64,000 nt of DNA, taken from positions 434,001 to 498,000 of the forward strand of contig JBFWPN010000001.1 of the NCBI GenBank assembly GCA_050249955.1. The letters are read 5' to 3'. The notes beneath the pieces are model-generated. The model was not told where the DNA came from, did no database searches, and saw only the letters and a program-made list of their open reading frames with translations. Origin of the DNA: CAVVIG01 sp050249955 (lineage in GTDB: Bacteria; Acidobacteriota; Vicinamibacteria; Vicinamibacterales; CAVVIG01). Positions within the stretch are counted from its first letter, which is position 1; each line of letters opens with the position of its first letter. This document shows positions 34,707-44,010 of the stretch, piece after piece. A program made the translations under genes and the position numbers.

Positions 34707-36614
34707 ATGCCTGTCTGCCCGACCTGCCACACCGTCCACGATCCGGGCCTGCAGATCTGTCCGTCCGACGGCACGCTGCTGCCAACCGCACCGGTTCCCG
34801 ACCAGCATGTCGGTTCGGTGCTCGACGGCAAGTACCGCATCGACAGCTTCATCAGCGCGGGCGGCATGGGGTCGGTCTATCGCGGCACGCACGTCCTGCT
34901 CGACAAGACGGTCGCCATCAAGCTGATCCGGCGGGATCTGGTGACGACACCGGACGTGGGGACGCGCTTCCAGCGGGAAGCGCGCGCCGCCTCGAACCTG
35001 GAGCATCAGAACATCGCCGCCGTCTCGGACTTCGGCCAGGCCGCAGACGGGACGCTGTACCTGGTGATGGAGTACGTCAGCGGCGCCAGCCTGCGCGATG
35101 TGATCCAGCGAAGCGGACCGATGGCGCCCGGGCAGATCCTGTCGATTCTCGGCCCGATTGCCTCGGCACTCGGACGTGCACACCGCCAGCACATCATCCA
35201 TCGCGACCTGAAGCCGCACAACATCATGCTGCGTGTGGACGCCGATGGTGCCGTCACGCCGAAGCTGCTCGACTTCGGGATCGCCAAGACGTTCGACGAG
35301 ACGTCCGAGCCGCTCACGATGACGGGGTACGCGCTCGGGACGCCGCAGTACATGTCTCCCGAGCAGGCCACCGGTAAGTCGGTCGACGGGCGATCCGACA
35401 TCTACTCGCTCGGTGTCGTGCTGTACGAGATGCTCGTGGGCGAGGTGCCGTTCAGCGACACCTCACTTGCCGGTGTGCTGCTGAAGCAGATGACCGAGGC
35501 ACCGGTGCGCCCCTCGATGCGGAGGCCCGACCTCGACATCTCGCCCGAGCTCGAAGCCGTCGCGCTGCGTTGCCTCGAGAAGGAGCCGGGCCTGCGCTTC
35601 CAGTCAGTTGAGGAACTGGACGCGGCGCTGCACCGTGCGGTTGGAACTTCATCGGCAGGAACCACGGTGCGGAACGCGATTCCTCCGGCGCCCGGCGCGG
35701 TTCCGCCACTGCCCCCTGGGGCTCCGCTGGCGGCGCACGGTACGTCGCCCACCCTTCCGGCGCCACCACCCCTGCCGCTGCCGCCGCTGGCGGCTGGCGC
35801 GGGGCGGTCGATGCGGACCGCTCCGTGGCTCGCCCTGGGCGCCCTCGCGGCACTGGCGTTCATCGCGGTCGGCGTGCGCGGCCTCTCGCGTTCATCCGCG
35901 CCGAGCGTCGCAGTGGTGGACGACCGAGCACCGGAGGCGGCGGCCGACCTGGTGCCCACCGCCACCACGCCGGCCGGCACGGCTAGCATCCGCATCGATG
36001 GAGACGTCGCTGCGACCTCGGCTGGCTCGCCTGCGGCCGCCGTACCACTGAAGGCCCTCGGCGCCGTCCCATCCGCGCAACTGCCGCGCGAGAACCGCGC
36101 GCCAACGGCCCTGGGCTCGCCTCGGGGCGCGGCAACCGGCACGCCTGCCCCAGCATCGGCCCCGGTGCCCGGGCCCTCGCCGCTGTCGGCCGGGTCGCCC
36201 GTGGCGGCACCCCAGGCAGCCCCCGCACGGTCCAGGGCTGCAGCCCCACGCATCTTCGCGCGGTGCGGTGGTCCCGTGGAGGTGTGTGGTGCGATCCGTA
36301 CGGCCCTGGCCGACGCCATGGCGAAGGACGGCATGCCGGCATCCGCCTCCGAGGAGCGCGCCGACGTGGTGCTCGGGGTGATCGTCGACATCGTGGAGGA
36401 ACGGGCCGAGCGATCGTTCGGCACGCTGTTCGTCACCCGAACCTACTCAGCGGACGTGGAGGCGCGTTCCGGCGACGAGGCGCTCCCGATGCCGCAGGGA
36501 CGAACCTTCTCGTTCGATGCGCGGGTCGGCCGTGAGCGCGCCAACGAACAGGCGCGCCTGCTGGCGGCTGACGTGGTCGAACGGGTGCGCGCGCACTGGG
36601 ACGGCCCTCGCTGA
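34707..36614 (+). CDS. Membrane Ser/Thr protein kinase with zinc-ribbon N-terminus
   Basis: A 635-residue Hanks-type kinase. Residues 1-25 have a small zinc-ribbon (MPVCPTC, then QICPSDGT). The kinase domain runs about 40-300 with GGMGSVYRG, the ATP lysine K72 (VAIK), H165-R-D167 in HRDLKPHN and D189-F-G. A Pro/Ala-rich juxtamembrane stretch precedes one membrane segment at about 373-392. The outer part is low-complexity, then a folded C-terminal domain (about 510-630; CGGPVEVCGAIRTALADAM, ERADVVLGVIVDIVEERAE) resembles CsgG/TolB-like lipoprotein modules. ATG 34707 is preferred over GTG 34692. Confidence 0.9.
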   Translation: MPVCPTCHTVHDPGLQICPSDGTLLPTAPVPDQHVGSVLDGKYRIDSFISAGGMGSVYRGTHVLLDKTVAIKLIRRDLVTTPDVGTRFQREARAASNLEHQNIAAVSDFGQAADGTLYLVMEYVSGASLRDVIQRSGPMAPGQILSILGPIASALGRAHRQHIIHRDLKPHNIMLRVDADGAVTPKLLDFGIAKTFDETSEPLTMTGYALGTPQYMSPEQATGKSVDGRSDIYSLGVVLYEMLVGEVPFSDTSLAGVLLKQMTEAPVRPSMRRPDLDISPELEAVALRCLEKEPGLRFQSVEELDAALHRAVGTSSAGTTVRNAIPPAPGAVPPLPPGAPLAAHGTSPTLPAPPPLPLPPLAAGAGRSMRTAPWLALGALAALAFIAVGVRGLSRSSAPSVAVVDDRAPEAAADLVPTATTPAGTASIRIDGDVAATSAGSPAAAVPLKALGAVPSAQLPRENRAPTALGSPRGAATGTPAPASAPVPGPSPLSAGSPVAAPQAAPARSRAAAPRIFARCGGPVEVCGAIRTALADAMAKDGMPASASEERADVVLGVIVDIVEERAERSFGTLFVTRTYSADVEARSGDEALPMPQGRTFSFDARVGRERANEQARLLAADVVERVRAHWDGPR

Positions 36615-36626
36615 TCGGACGCGTGT

Positions 36627-37697
36627 TCAGCGGCTGACGGCGGACCCGGTGAGCGCGTCCAGTTCGTCGACCGTGATCGCCCAGTTGGCATTCGAGCCGG
36701 AGGGTTGCGGCAGGTCACCGCCGGCTCCCACGAAGTCGCCAGACACGACCATCGCGATCACGGCGCCGTCTGCCGCGAAGACCGGGCTGCCGCTGGTGCC
36801 GGGCGAGATGCCCAGCCCAACTTCCAGGAAGGGCAACCGTACGTCGGAGACCACGTCGACCGACAGGCGTCCACGCGGTCGGGCCGGATCGGTCGACACC
36901 GCCGGGAAGCCGAAGCTCGAGACCGGCATGCCGCGCTGCAGGCGCCGGATCTGTCCGGCCGGCGCGAGCCGCAGGGGGCTGGTCGTCACTCCGGGTTCGA
37001 GGGCCAGCAGGGCCACGTCGTGCGCGATCGAGCCGGCCTGCCACTGCGGATGGCGCCGCGTGGACGCGACGCGGTGCACCTCGAACGTATCGCTCCGGAT
37101 CGCGACCGCTCGCGCATCGCCCGCCCCGCCCGACAGGAACGGATCCAGCGAAGCCGCCACATGGGCGTTGGTGGCGAGCGCGCCATCACGCGCCACGGCG
37201 AACGCCGTGCCCAGGATGCTCCGGCTGCCCCCACGTTCGAGCGCCACCACGTACACGGACCTGCTGGCGCGCCCCGCAATCCGCTGCGGGTCGACCGCCG
37301 ACGATGTGGAGCGGTAGGACACCGCGAGGAGCGCCAGCCCCACGGCACCAGCTCCGAGCAGGGCCCACGCCACGGCAGGGCGCCGTGCCTGGGCGTCCAC
37401 GAAGCCGATGGCGAACTCGACATCGCCGATGGTCAGGCGATCGCCCGCCTGCACGCGCGCACGTGTCACGCGCTGGCCGTTCAGGTAGGTGCCGTTGCTG
37501 GACTCGCGATCGATCACCCACCACCCGTCCTCGTCGTGGACGAACTCGGCGTGGCGGGCGCTGGCGGTGGGTGCGATCGGTTCGGGAAGGACGAAGGTAT
37601 TGGTGCGGCTCCGTCCGAGCGAGACCGGCGACGCGGAGAACACGATCGTGTCCCCGCGTCGTGGTCCAGTGAGGAACTCGAGCCGGAGTCGGGTCAC
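36627..37697 (-). CDS. FHA-domain, membrane-anchored trypsin-like protease
   Basis: A 356-residue fusion. Residues 1-100 are an FHA phosphothreonine-binding domain (LGRSRTNTFVL, SARHAEFV, SSNGTYLNG). A membrane segment lies at 108-127. Residues 135-350 are a trypsin/DegP-like protease with the full triad: H179 (TNAHVA), D227 (AHDVALLAL) and S302 (GTSGSPVF). The FHA half would face the cytoplasm and could be bound by phosphorylated targets of the adjacent kinase. The CsgG-like gene lies 1 base upstream, so the two form an operon. The kinase gene is convergent (12 bases apart). Confidence 0.9.
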   Translation of the reverse strand: MTRLRLEFLTGPRRGDTIVFSASPVSLGRSRTNTFVLPEPIAPTASARHAEFVHDEDGWWVIDRESSNGTYLNGQRVTRARVQAGDRLTIGDVEFAIGFVDAQARRPAVAWALLGAGAVGLALLAVSYRSTSSAVDPQRIAGRASRSVYVVALERGGSRSILGTAFAVARDGALATNAHVAASLDPFLSGGAGDARAVAIRSDTFEVHRVASTRRHPQWQAGSIAHDVALLALEPGVTTSPLRLAPAGQIRRLQRGMPVSSFGFPAVSTDPARPRGRLSVDVVSDVRLPFLEVGLGISPGTSGSPVFAADGAVIAMVVSGDFVGAGGDLPQPSGSNANWAITVDELDALTGSAVSR

Positions 37698-37698
37698 C

Positions 37699-38616
37699 CT
37701 ACTGCTTGCGGACGGTGTCCTTGGCCTTGGCGGTGCCGGTCAACGACACAATGGAGTACTGGGCCTGGACCTCGACGACGGCGCCGGTGCCGGTCTGCTT
37801 CTCGTCGGCACCGAGCTTCACGCCGGTATCCGGATCGATCAGCGCCTCGCCAACGCTGAGGAAGGAGAACGTGTCGCCCACCTTCAGGCCCGCGTTCGCG
37901 CCAAGGTTCACCCAGGCGCGGTTCCCCTCGACCTTGATCACCTTGCCCTCGATGCCGCCGGCCGTGGCCGCCGAGCCGATCTTCGCGAGGTAGTCACCGG
38001 CCACCATCTTCTCCACCGTGGCCCGGGTGGCCTTCTCGATGGCTTCGCTGGCGATGCCCCACTCCGCGTCACGGCTCAGGCTGTTGCCGCGAATGAACCC
38101 GCCGCCCTTCTTCACCTCGCCCTCGGCGCTGAGCGCGACGATGCGTTCGGCGGTCGTCGTGTCGACGAGCCTGACGTTGATCATCGCGGTGGCCGACACC
38201 ATGTTGCCGCCGACCCCCCCGAACTTGGCGATGCCACCGCGCGTGTTGTTGATGCTGAACTTGTCGATGCCGCCCACGAGGATGTACTTCACGCCCAGCA
38301 CCTTGCCCACCTTCGCGGCCGTCTGCGGATCGAGCGCGCCCGCCGCACCAAGCCCCTGCTCCTTCATGATCAGGTTCAGCTTGTCGCGCTCGATGACGCT
38401 GAACTTCCCACTGAGCGTCGGATTTTCCGCGAATGCGGTGTCGAGGGTGTTGCGCACGGCCGGCCCCATGTTGCTGTGGAACCACCAGCTGGTCTCGGCG
38501 TTGTTCTCGATTTCCCAGATGGCAATCCGGATCTTCCCCTGGGCCTGCGCCGGTGCCGTCGCCGCTAGGACGAGCAGGCACGCGGTGGTCACGAAGCGGC
38601 AGAAACGCACGCTCAT
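37699..38616 (-). CDS. CsgG-family exported protein
   Basis: A 305-residue protein with a signal peptide (TTACLLVLAATAPAQAQG). The core resembles the CsgG curli-secretion/assembly fold: KIRIAIWEIENNA, LSGKFSVIERDKLNLIMKEQ, VGKVLGVKYILVGGI and TAMINVRLVDTTTAERI. The C-terminal third (GKVIKVEGNRAWVNLGANAG) is an SH3-like extension. There is no lipobox cysteine, unlike true CsgG, so it may be a periplasmic relative. GGAGGC precedes ATG 38616. First gene of the operon with the FHA-protease. Confidence 0.85.
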   Translation of the reverse strand: MSVRFCRFVTTACLLVLAATAPAQAQGKIRIAIWEIENNAETSWWFHSNMGPAVRNTLDTAFAENPTLSGKFSVIERDKLNLIMKEQGLGAAGALDPQTAAKVGKVLGVKYILVGGIDKFSINNTRGGIAKFGGVGGNMVSATAMINVRLVDTTTAERIVALSAEGEVKKGGGFIRGNSLSRDAEWGIASEAIEKATRATVEKMVAGDYLAKIGSAATAGGIEGKVIKVEGNRAWVNLGANAGLKVGDTFSFLSVGEALIDPDTGVKLGADEKQTGTGAVVEVQAQYSIVSLTGTAKAKDTVRKQ

Positions 38617-38686
38617 GCTTGCCTCCACGAATCTGAAGTGTCAGTCCACTACCGGTATGGCGCGCAGGAGAGTCGAACGACCGCCG

Positions 38687-38698
38687 CGACACCTGTCG
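38687..38698. promoter_or_regulatory. CGACA-N2-TGTCG palindrome upstream of the CsgG operon
   Basis: A perfect CGACACCTGTCG, the same form as the amt site, lies 70 bases before the CsgG-like start. No sigma-54-like promoter accompanies it, so membership of the nitrogen set is doubtful. Confidence 0.25.
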
Positions 38699-38746
38699 AA
38701 TGGCTTGTCGGCCGGACGTGTCCCGCGCGGTAGTGGGTGACCCGAA

Positions 38747-41263
38747 TCAGGCCGGGGGCCGTGCACGTCGGCCCGCTGCACGCTCGATCGCGCGGGCCAA
38801 CTGGTCCATTCCGAACGGCTTGAGGATGAGCTCCCGGATGCCGGAGGGCTCCAGCAGTCGACGGTCGTCCTCGCTGATCCGCCCGGTGACGAGCACGACC
38901 GGCAGGTCCGGCCTGATGGCCAGGACGGCGCGGGTCAGTTCCGTGCCGGTCATGCGCGGCATCGCGTAGTCGGTGATCAGGAAATCGAAGCCGGCGGGAT
39001 TGGCCCGCAGGGCCTCGAGCGCCGCGCGCGGATCCTGGAAGGCGGTCGTCTCGTGCCCCAGGCGCGCGAGCATGCGGGTCCCGAGCGCCACCAGCATCGG
39101 CTCATCGTCGACGAGCAGCACGCGCAGCGACGCCACCTGTACCGCGGCGTGCGGCTCGGGCGCGGGCGCGGGCACGGGCGGCAGTTCGGGAATCGGGAAG
39201 AACAGCGCGAAGCTCGACCCTGCCCCTGGCGTGCTCTCCACCGTCACCGCGCCGCCGTGGCTGCGCATGATCCCGTGCACCATCGAGAGGCCGAGCCCCG
39301 TGCCTTCGCCGACGGCCTTTGTGGTGTAGAACACGTCGAAGATCCGCTCCATGGTCGTCGGCTCCATCCCGCACCCGTCGTCGGTGACCGTGAGGCGGAG
39401 GTAGCGGCCGGGCGCGGCGCCGGGCATCGCGCTGCAGGCCGCAGCGTCCAGGACGACCGGTTCCAGGCCGTAGGTGATGGCGCCCGCCCTGGAGCCGATG
39501 GCATGGGCGGCGTTCGTCGTGAGGTTCACGACCACCTCGTGCACCTGCGTCGAGTCGGCCATCACGTCCGGGATATCGCCCGCGAACCGGGTGCGCAGCT
39601 CGATGCTGGCGGGCAGGGTGGACCGGAGCAGCTTGAGCACCTCCAGGACGACCAGGTGGAGGCTCACGCGCTCGGGCTGCGTCTCCTTCGGACGGGCGAA
39701 CGTCATGATGCGACGCACGAGTTCCGCGGCGCGATCGGTCGAACGGCGGATGTCCCGGAGGTTGTCGGCCACCTGGTGGCCGGCGCCGGTGACCAGGGCC
39801 GCCTCGTCCACGTTGCCGCGGATGGCGGCGAGGATGTTGTTGAAGTCGTGCGAGATGCCGCCGGCGAGCGTGCCGAGCGACGCCAGCTTCTGCGCCTGCA
39901 GATGTGCCTGCTGGAGACGCTTGCGGGCGCTGATGTTCATCGAGCTGCCGACCGCGCGGGACGCCGTGCCGCTGGACGCGTGCTGTATGACGCGTGCGCG
40001 GGTGTGCACCCACTCCCAGGAGCCGCCCGCGGACGGCATCCTGTACTCGCAGTCGAATGCCGGGTCGCCGGGACCGAAGCCGCGCCGCACGCCTTCCGTG
40101 AACCGCTCCTTGTCGTACGGATGCACCGCGTCAGCCCACCCCCTGAACGTGCGAAGGTCGTCGCGCTCGGCGAGGCCGAGCCTGGTGAGTCCGTTCGGCT
40201 CGAAGATCAGGGCGCCTGCGAGCAGGTCCACCTCGAAGGGCACCACCTGGGTGATCTCCATGGCCAGTTGCAGGCGCTCCTCGGCGCGGCGCGTGTTCGT
40301 GATGTCGCGGAAGCACCAGATGCGGCCGGCACGCCGGCCTTCGAGCAGCAGCGGCGCCGTGAACCGCTCGAACACCCGACCGTCCGTGAACGTGACGAAG
40401 TCGGTGGACTGGGCGTCGGACTCGTAGAGCGCCTGCACCGTCGCCATGAATCCGTCGGGGTCGACCAGCTGGCCGAGCACGAAGTCGAGCAGCGCGCGAT
40501 CGTCGCGGCTGGCCAGCAGCGGGTGCGGGATCGACCAGAGTTCGGCGAAGCGCCGGTTGGTCCGGATCACGCGCCCTTCCGGGTCGACCGCCAGGATGCC
40601 TTCGGAGGTGGATGCCAGGATCGCCTCGAGCTGCGCCTCGCGCGCAAGGACCTCCGCGTTGCGCTCATTGAGGTGAACGCCGAGCTGTCGCACCTCCTCG
40701 ATCCGGTCACGGTAGGAGTGCCGGGCCCGGTGCGCCAGGACCGCGGCCAGGAAGATGACCGCGGTCTCCACGACCCACCGGAGGACCGGCGTGGTGGGCG
40801 GTGCGGCGGGCAGGGTTCCCTGCAGTTCGCCAACCGTGAAGGCCAGCAGCAGGGCCGACGTCAGGCCGGCCAGCACGAGGGCGCCGCGCGGCTGCGCCAG
40901 CCAGCCAAGCATGAGGATCAGCAGCGGGTAGATGTAGACGGAGACCGCGTTCACGCCCCCGAAGATCACGGCGGCCACGGTGACATAGGTCCAGACGCCC
41001 AGGGCCTGCGTGAGGAAGCTGGCCCGGGGGTGGCCGGCCCTCAGCAACGCGCCGGACACCAGCCCGATGACGACGAAGGTCGCCACCATGGCCTGCCTGG
41101 CGACCTGCTCGGGTTGAAAGATCCGGAGGGTGAGGATGGCGAGCCCGCCACCCACGATCATGAACGCGACGGAGTACTTCAGGAAGGCGTGCGTCGGCTC
41201 CCAGAACAGCGGCTGCTCGGTGCCGCCCTGCGGTCCTGTCGGTCCAGCATCACGGGCTGGCAT
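38747..41263 (-). CDS. Hybrid sensor histidine kinase with MASE-like N-terminus and PAS domains
   Basis: An 838-residue sensor. Five to six membrane segments fill residues 28-180, followed by a coiled coil, two PAS domains (about 210-330 and 330-455), HisKA with the phospho-histidine near residue 473 (GGISHDFNNILAAIRG), HATPase (about 560-705; VTDDGCGMEP, GTGLGLSMVHGI) and a C-terminal receiver (718-830; LLVDDEPML, phospho-acceptor Asp in LITDYAMP, Lys in ILKPFG). The output is unknown, since the receiver ends the chain. Divergent from a second hybrid kinase, 253 bases apart; the two share order and size and are probably paralogues. Confidence 0.92.
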   Translation of the reverse strand: MPARDAGPTGPQGGTEQPLFWEPTHAFLKYSVAFMIVGGGLAILTLRIFQPEQVARQAMVATFVVIGLVSGALLRAGHPRASFLTQALGVWTYVTVAAVIFGGVNAVSVYIYPLLILMLGWLAQPRGALVLAGLTSALLLAFTVGELQGTLPAAPPTTPVLRWVVETAVIFLAAVLAHRARHSYRDRIEEVRQLGVHLNERNAEVLAREAQLEAILASTSEGILAVDPEGRVIRTNRRFAELWSIPHPLLASRDDRALLDFVLGQLVDPDGFMATVQALYESDAQSTDFVTFTDGRVFERFTAPLLLEGRRAGRIWCFRDITNTRRAEERLQLAMEITQVVPFEVDLLAGALIFEPNGLTRLGLAERDDLRTFRGWADAVHPYDKERFTEGVRRGFGPGDPAFDCEYRMPSAGGSWEWVHTRARVIQHASSGTASRAVGSSMNISARKRLQQAHLQAQKLASLGTLAGGISHDFNNILAAIRGNVDEAALVTGAGHQVADNLRDIRRSTDRAAELVRRIMTFARPKETQPERVSLHLVVLEVLKLLRSTLPASIELRTRFAGDIPDVMADSTQVHEVVVNLTTNAAHAIGSRAGAITYGLEPVVLDAAACSAMPGAAPGRYLRLTVTDDGCGMEPTTMERIFDVFYTTKAVGEGTGLGLSMVHGIMRSHGGAVTVESTPGAGSSFALFFPIPELPPVPAPAPEPHAAVQVASLRVLLVDDEPMLVALGTRMLARLGHETTAFQDPRAALEALRANPAGFDFLITDYAMPRMTGTELTRAVLAIRPDLPVVLVTGRISEDDRRLLEPSGIRELILKPFGMDQLARAIERAAGRRARPPA

Positions 41264-41516
41264 GGAGCCCTCCTAGCGCGCCGGTCGGGGCGGTCGGCGG
41301 GCCGGGCGTGCGGCTCCGTCGGGTCTACCGGGTCGGGCCGGGGCGTCCCGGCCAGCTCGGCGATAAATAGTACCACGCGGCCCACCAGTGCACGCTGGTT
41401 CGCGTGCTTGAGTGCAGTCGCGGCAATCGGCGGGGCCGGCACCGTCGGGACTGGCGTAGACTGATTGCATTCCCAATCAAGCGCCAGACCCGGCGGTTCG
41501 GCGAGGGGACCCACCC

Positions 41517-43997
41517 GTGCACAGCGACGGTCTGAGCGACCGACTCGGCGCCTACCTCCTGCCGGACAGCGACCAGGACCTGCGGGAGCGGTTCTATGAG
41601 CGGCTGTGCCTTGCTGGCGCGATCCTGACGCTCGCCATCGTCATTCCCACGAACATCTTCCAGGACCTGCCGATCGTCGTGTCGGCGATGGCCGGCCTGT
41701 TCGGGCTCGTGGCATTCGCGCTGTACCTGCTCGCCAGGCGCGGACACTACTACCCGGGCTCGCTGCTGGTCGCCCAGCTCGTGATGCTGAGCGTCGGCTG
41801 GTTCCCGAACGCCGGGACCCAGGGCAGCCTGCCGTACTACTTCTTCATCCCCATCTGCTACGTGGTGATGTTCTACCGCGGACGGCGCGTCTGGGTGCTG
41901 TCCGCCCTGGTGATCGCGGTGGCCACCGTACTGACGCTGCTGGAGTATGCGCGGCCCGATCTCCCGACTCCGTTCCCATCCGACCGGGCCCGGCTCGTCG
42001 ACCTGATCACCGGTCTGGTCGTGAGCGGCTTCACGTGCGCGTTCATCCTCTGGATGGCCACGACCAGCTACGACCGTGAGCGGCGGCGGCTGAACCTGGC
42101 CCTCGCGTCGCTCACCGCCACCGAGGAGCGCTTCGCGGAGATCTTCCGTGTCTATCCAGAGGCTGTGTACCTGTTCGACGGCGCGAACCGGGTGTTCGTC
42201 GACGTGAACGAGGGGTTCACGCGGCTCACGGGCTGGAGTCGCGAGGAGGCCGTCGGCCGGTCGGGTGTCGACCTCGGCCTGTGGGTGGACGAAGGCGAGC
42301 GGTTGCGGTTCGTCGACCTCGTGGCAACCAGGCGACGGGTCGACCGGTTCCTCTCACGCCTGCGCGCCAGGGACGGACGGCTCTTCTGGGGTTCGACGTC
42401 ACTGGCGGTGGTCACCTACGACGGTGCCGACCTCCTGCTGATGACCACGCGCGATGTGACCACCGAGGTCGAAGCCCGTCGGGCCATCGAGGAGTCGCGT
42501 GCCCGTCTCTCCACCCTGATCGACAGCACGGACGACATGGTGTGGCTCGTCGAGCCGGTGGAGTTCAGGCTGGTGCTGTTCAACGCGGCCCTGGCCCAGG
42601 CGGCTCGCGCGAACTTCGGCCTGCAGTTGGCGAACGGGATGCGGCCGTCCGAGATCATGCCGGCGCCGCACGACCTGGAATGGCGCGGCTTCTACGAGCG
42701 CACGCTGCGCGAGGGTTCGTTCTCGACCGAATACGCCGTGCCCGGCACCGACACGACGGTGCTGCACTCGTTCAACCCGGTCCGTGTCGACGGCCGGGTG
42801 ACCGGCATTGCGGTGTTCGGCAAGGACATCACCGAGCACAAGCGCAACGAGGCCGAGCGCGAGCGGCTCGAGATGCAACTGCTCGAGGCCCAGAAGATGG
42901 AAAGCCTCGGCAGCCTTGCCGGCGGCGTGGCCCACGACTTCAACAACATGCTGGGGGGCATCCTCGGCTATGCCGACCTGCTGCTGCAGGACGAGCACGA
43001 CGCCGGGCGGCGGCACGACCTCGAGGCCATCGTCCAGGCAGCCACACGCTCCGCGGAGCTGACGCGCAAGCTGCTCGCCTTCGGGCGACGCGGCAAGAAC
43101 ATCGTGGAACCGGTGGACCTCGACGCCATCGTGGCGGACTGCGTGACGATGCTCCGCCCGACATTCCGGCCGGACGTCACGCTGGACCTGTCCCTCGGCA
43201 CCGGATGGACCATCGACGCCGACCCGGGCCAGATCAACCAGCTGGTGGTGAACCTGGCCATCAACGCGTGCGAGGCCATGCCCCACGGCGGAACGCTGCA
43301 CCTCCAGACAACGGAGGTGACGCTCGACGAGGCGCACGCGCAGCCGCTGCCGGCCGGCGACTACGTGCAGCTGATCGTGGCCGACACGGGCGTTGGGATG
43401 ACCGAGGAGGTGCGCATGCGCATCTTCGAGCCCTTCTTCACGACGAAGGTGCGCGGCAGCACGCCGGGAACCGGCCTCGGCCTGTCGACGGTGTACGGCA
43501 TCGTGCACCTGCACCGGGGATCGATCGTGGTGCAGTCCACGCCAGGTATGGGCTCACGCTTCGTCGTTCGCCTGCCCCGCGGTGTGCTCGGTCCGGTGGC
43601 GGCGAGGCGCGCGCCAGGAACGGGACCAGGCGAGGGCCTGGTCCTGGTGGTCGAGGATGAACCGATCCTCCGGCGCTTCGCGACGACAGCCCTGGCCCGC
43701 CTCGGGTACCAGAGCCTGACCGCCGAGGATGGCGTGCAGGCGGTCGAGGCCTTCCGCCGGCATCATGAGGGGTTGAAGGGTGTGCTGCTCGACCTGAAGA
43801 TGCCGAAGATGGACGGTCGCGAGGCCTTCCTCGCATTCCGGGCGATCGACCCTGGCGTCCCCGTGGTCGTCTGCTCCGGCTACGGCGACAACGAGGAGGC
43901 GCAGGGGCTCATCTCGCTCGGCGCACTCGGCCTGCTGCCCAAGCCGTACCGCATCGCCGACCTGGCCGAGATGCTTGGCCGGTTCACCCGGCACTGA
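41517..43997 (+). CDS. Hybrid sensor histidine kinase with PAS domains
   Basis: An 826-residue sensor kinase. Six membrane segments lie at about 35-185, then PAS domains (about 205-320 and 330-445), HisKA with the histidine near 473 (GGVAHDFNNMLGGILGY), HATPase (about 570-690; GVGMTEEV, GTGLGLSTVYGI) and a receiver (about 710-820; LVVEDEPIL, Asp in VLLDLKMP, Lys in LLPKPY). Starts at GTG 41517 after a GAGGGG site. It mirrors the divergent kinase at 38747-41263, suggesting a duplication. No separate response regulator is adjacent. Confidence 0.92.
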   Translation: MHSDGLSDRLGAYLLPDSDQDLRERFYERLCLAGAILTLAIVIPTNIFQDLPIVVSAMAGLFGLVAFALYLLARRGHYYPGSLLVAQLVMLSVGWFPNAGTQGSLPYYFFIPICYVVMFYRGRRVWVLSALVIAVATVLTLLEYARPDLPTPFPSDRARLVDLITGLVVSGFTCAFILWMATTSYDRERRRLNLALASLTATEERFAEIFRVYPEAVYLFDGANRVFVDVNEGFTRLTGWSREEAVGRSGVDLGLWVDEGERLRFVDLVATRRRVDRFLSRLRARDGRLFWGSTSLAVVTYDGADLLLMTTRDVTTEVEARRAIEESRARLSTLIDSTDDMVWLVEPVEFRLVLFNAALAQAARANFGLQLANGMRPSEIMPAPHDLEWRGFYERTLREGSFSTEYAVPGTDTTVLHSFNPVRVDGRVTGIAVFGKDITEHKRNEAERERLEMQLLEAQKMESLGSLAGGVAHDFNNMLGGILGYADLLLQDEHDAGRRHDLEAIVQAATRSAELTRKLLAFGRRGKNIVEPVDLDAIVADCVTMLRPTFRPDVTLDLSLGTGWTIDADPGQINQLVVNLAINACEAMPHGGTLHLQTTEVTLDEAHAQPLPAGDYVQLIVADTGVGMTEEVRMRIFEPFFTTKVRGSTPGTGLGLSTVYGIVHLHRGSIVVQSTPGMGSRFVVRLPRGVLGPVAARRAPGTGPGEGLVLVVEDEPILRRFATTALARLGYQSLTAEDGVQAVEAFRRHHEGLKGVLLDLKMPKMDGREAFLAFRAIDPGVPVVVCSGYGDNEEAQGLISLGALGLLPKPYRIADLAEMLGRFTRH

Positions 43998-44010
43998 GCC
44001 CGGCGCCGCG

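Noticed and set aside
39053..41464. 803-codon plus-strand frame antisense to a hybrid kinase
   Set aside because: Shadow; kinase, PAS and receiver motifs are all on the minus strand.
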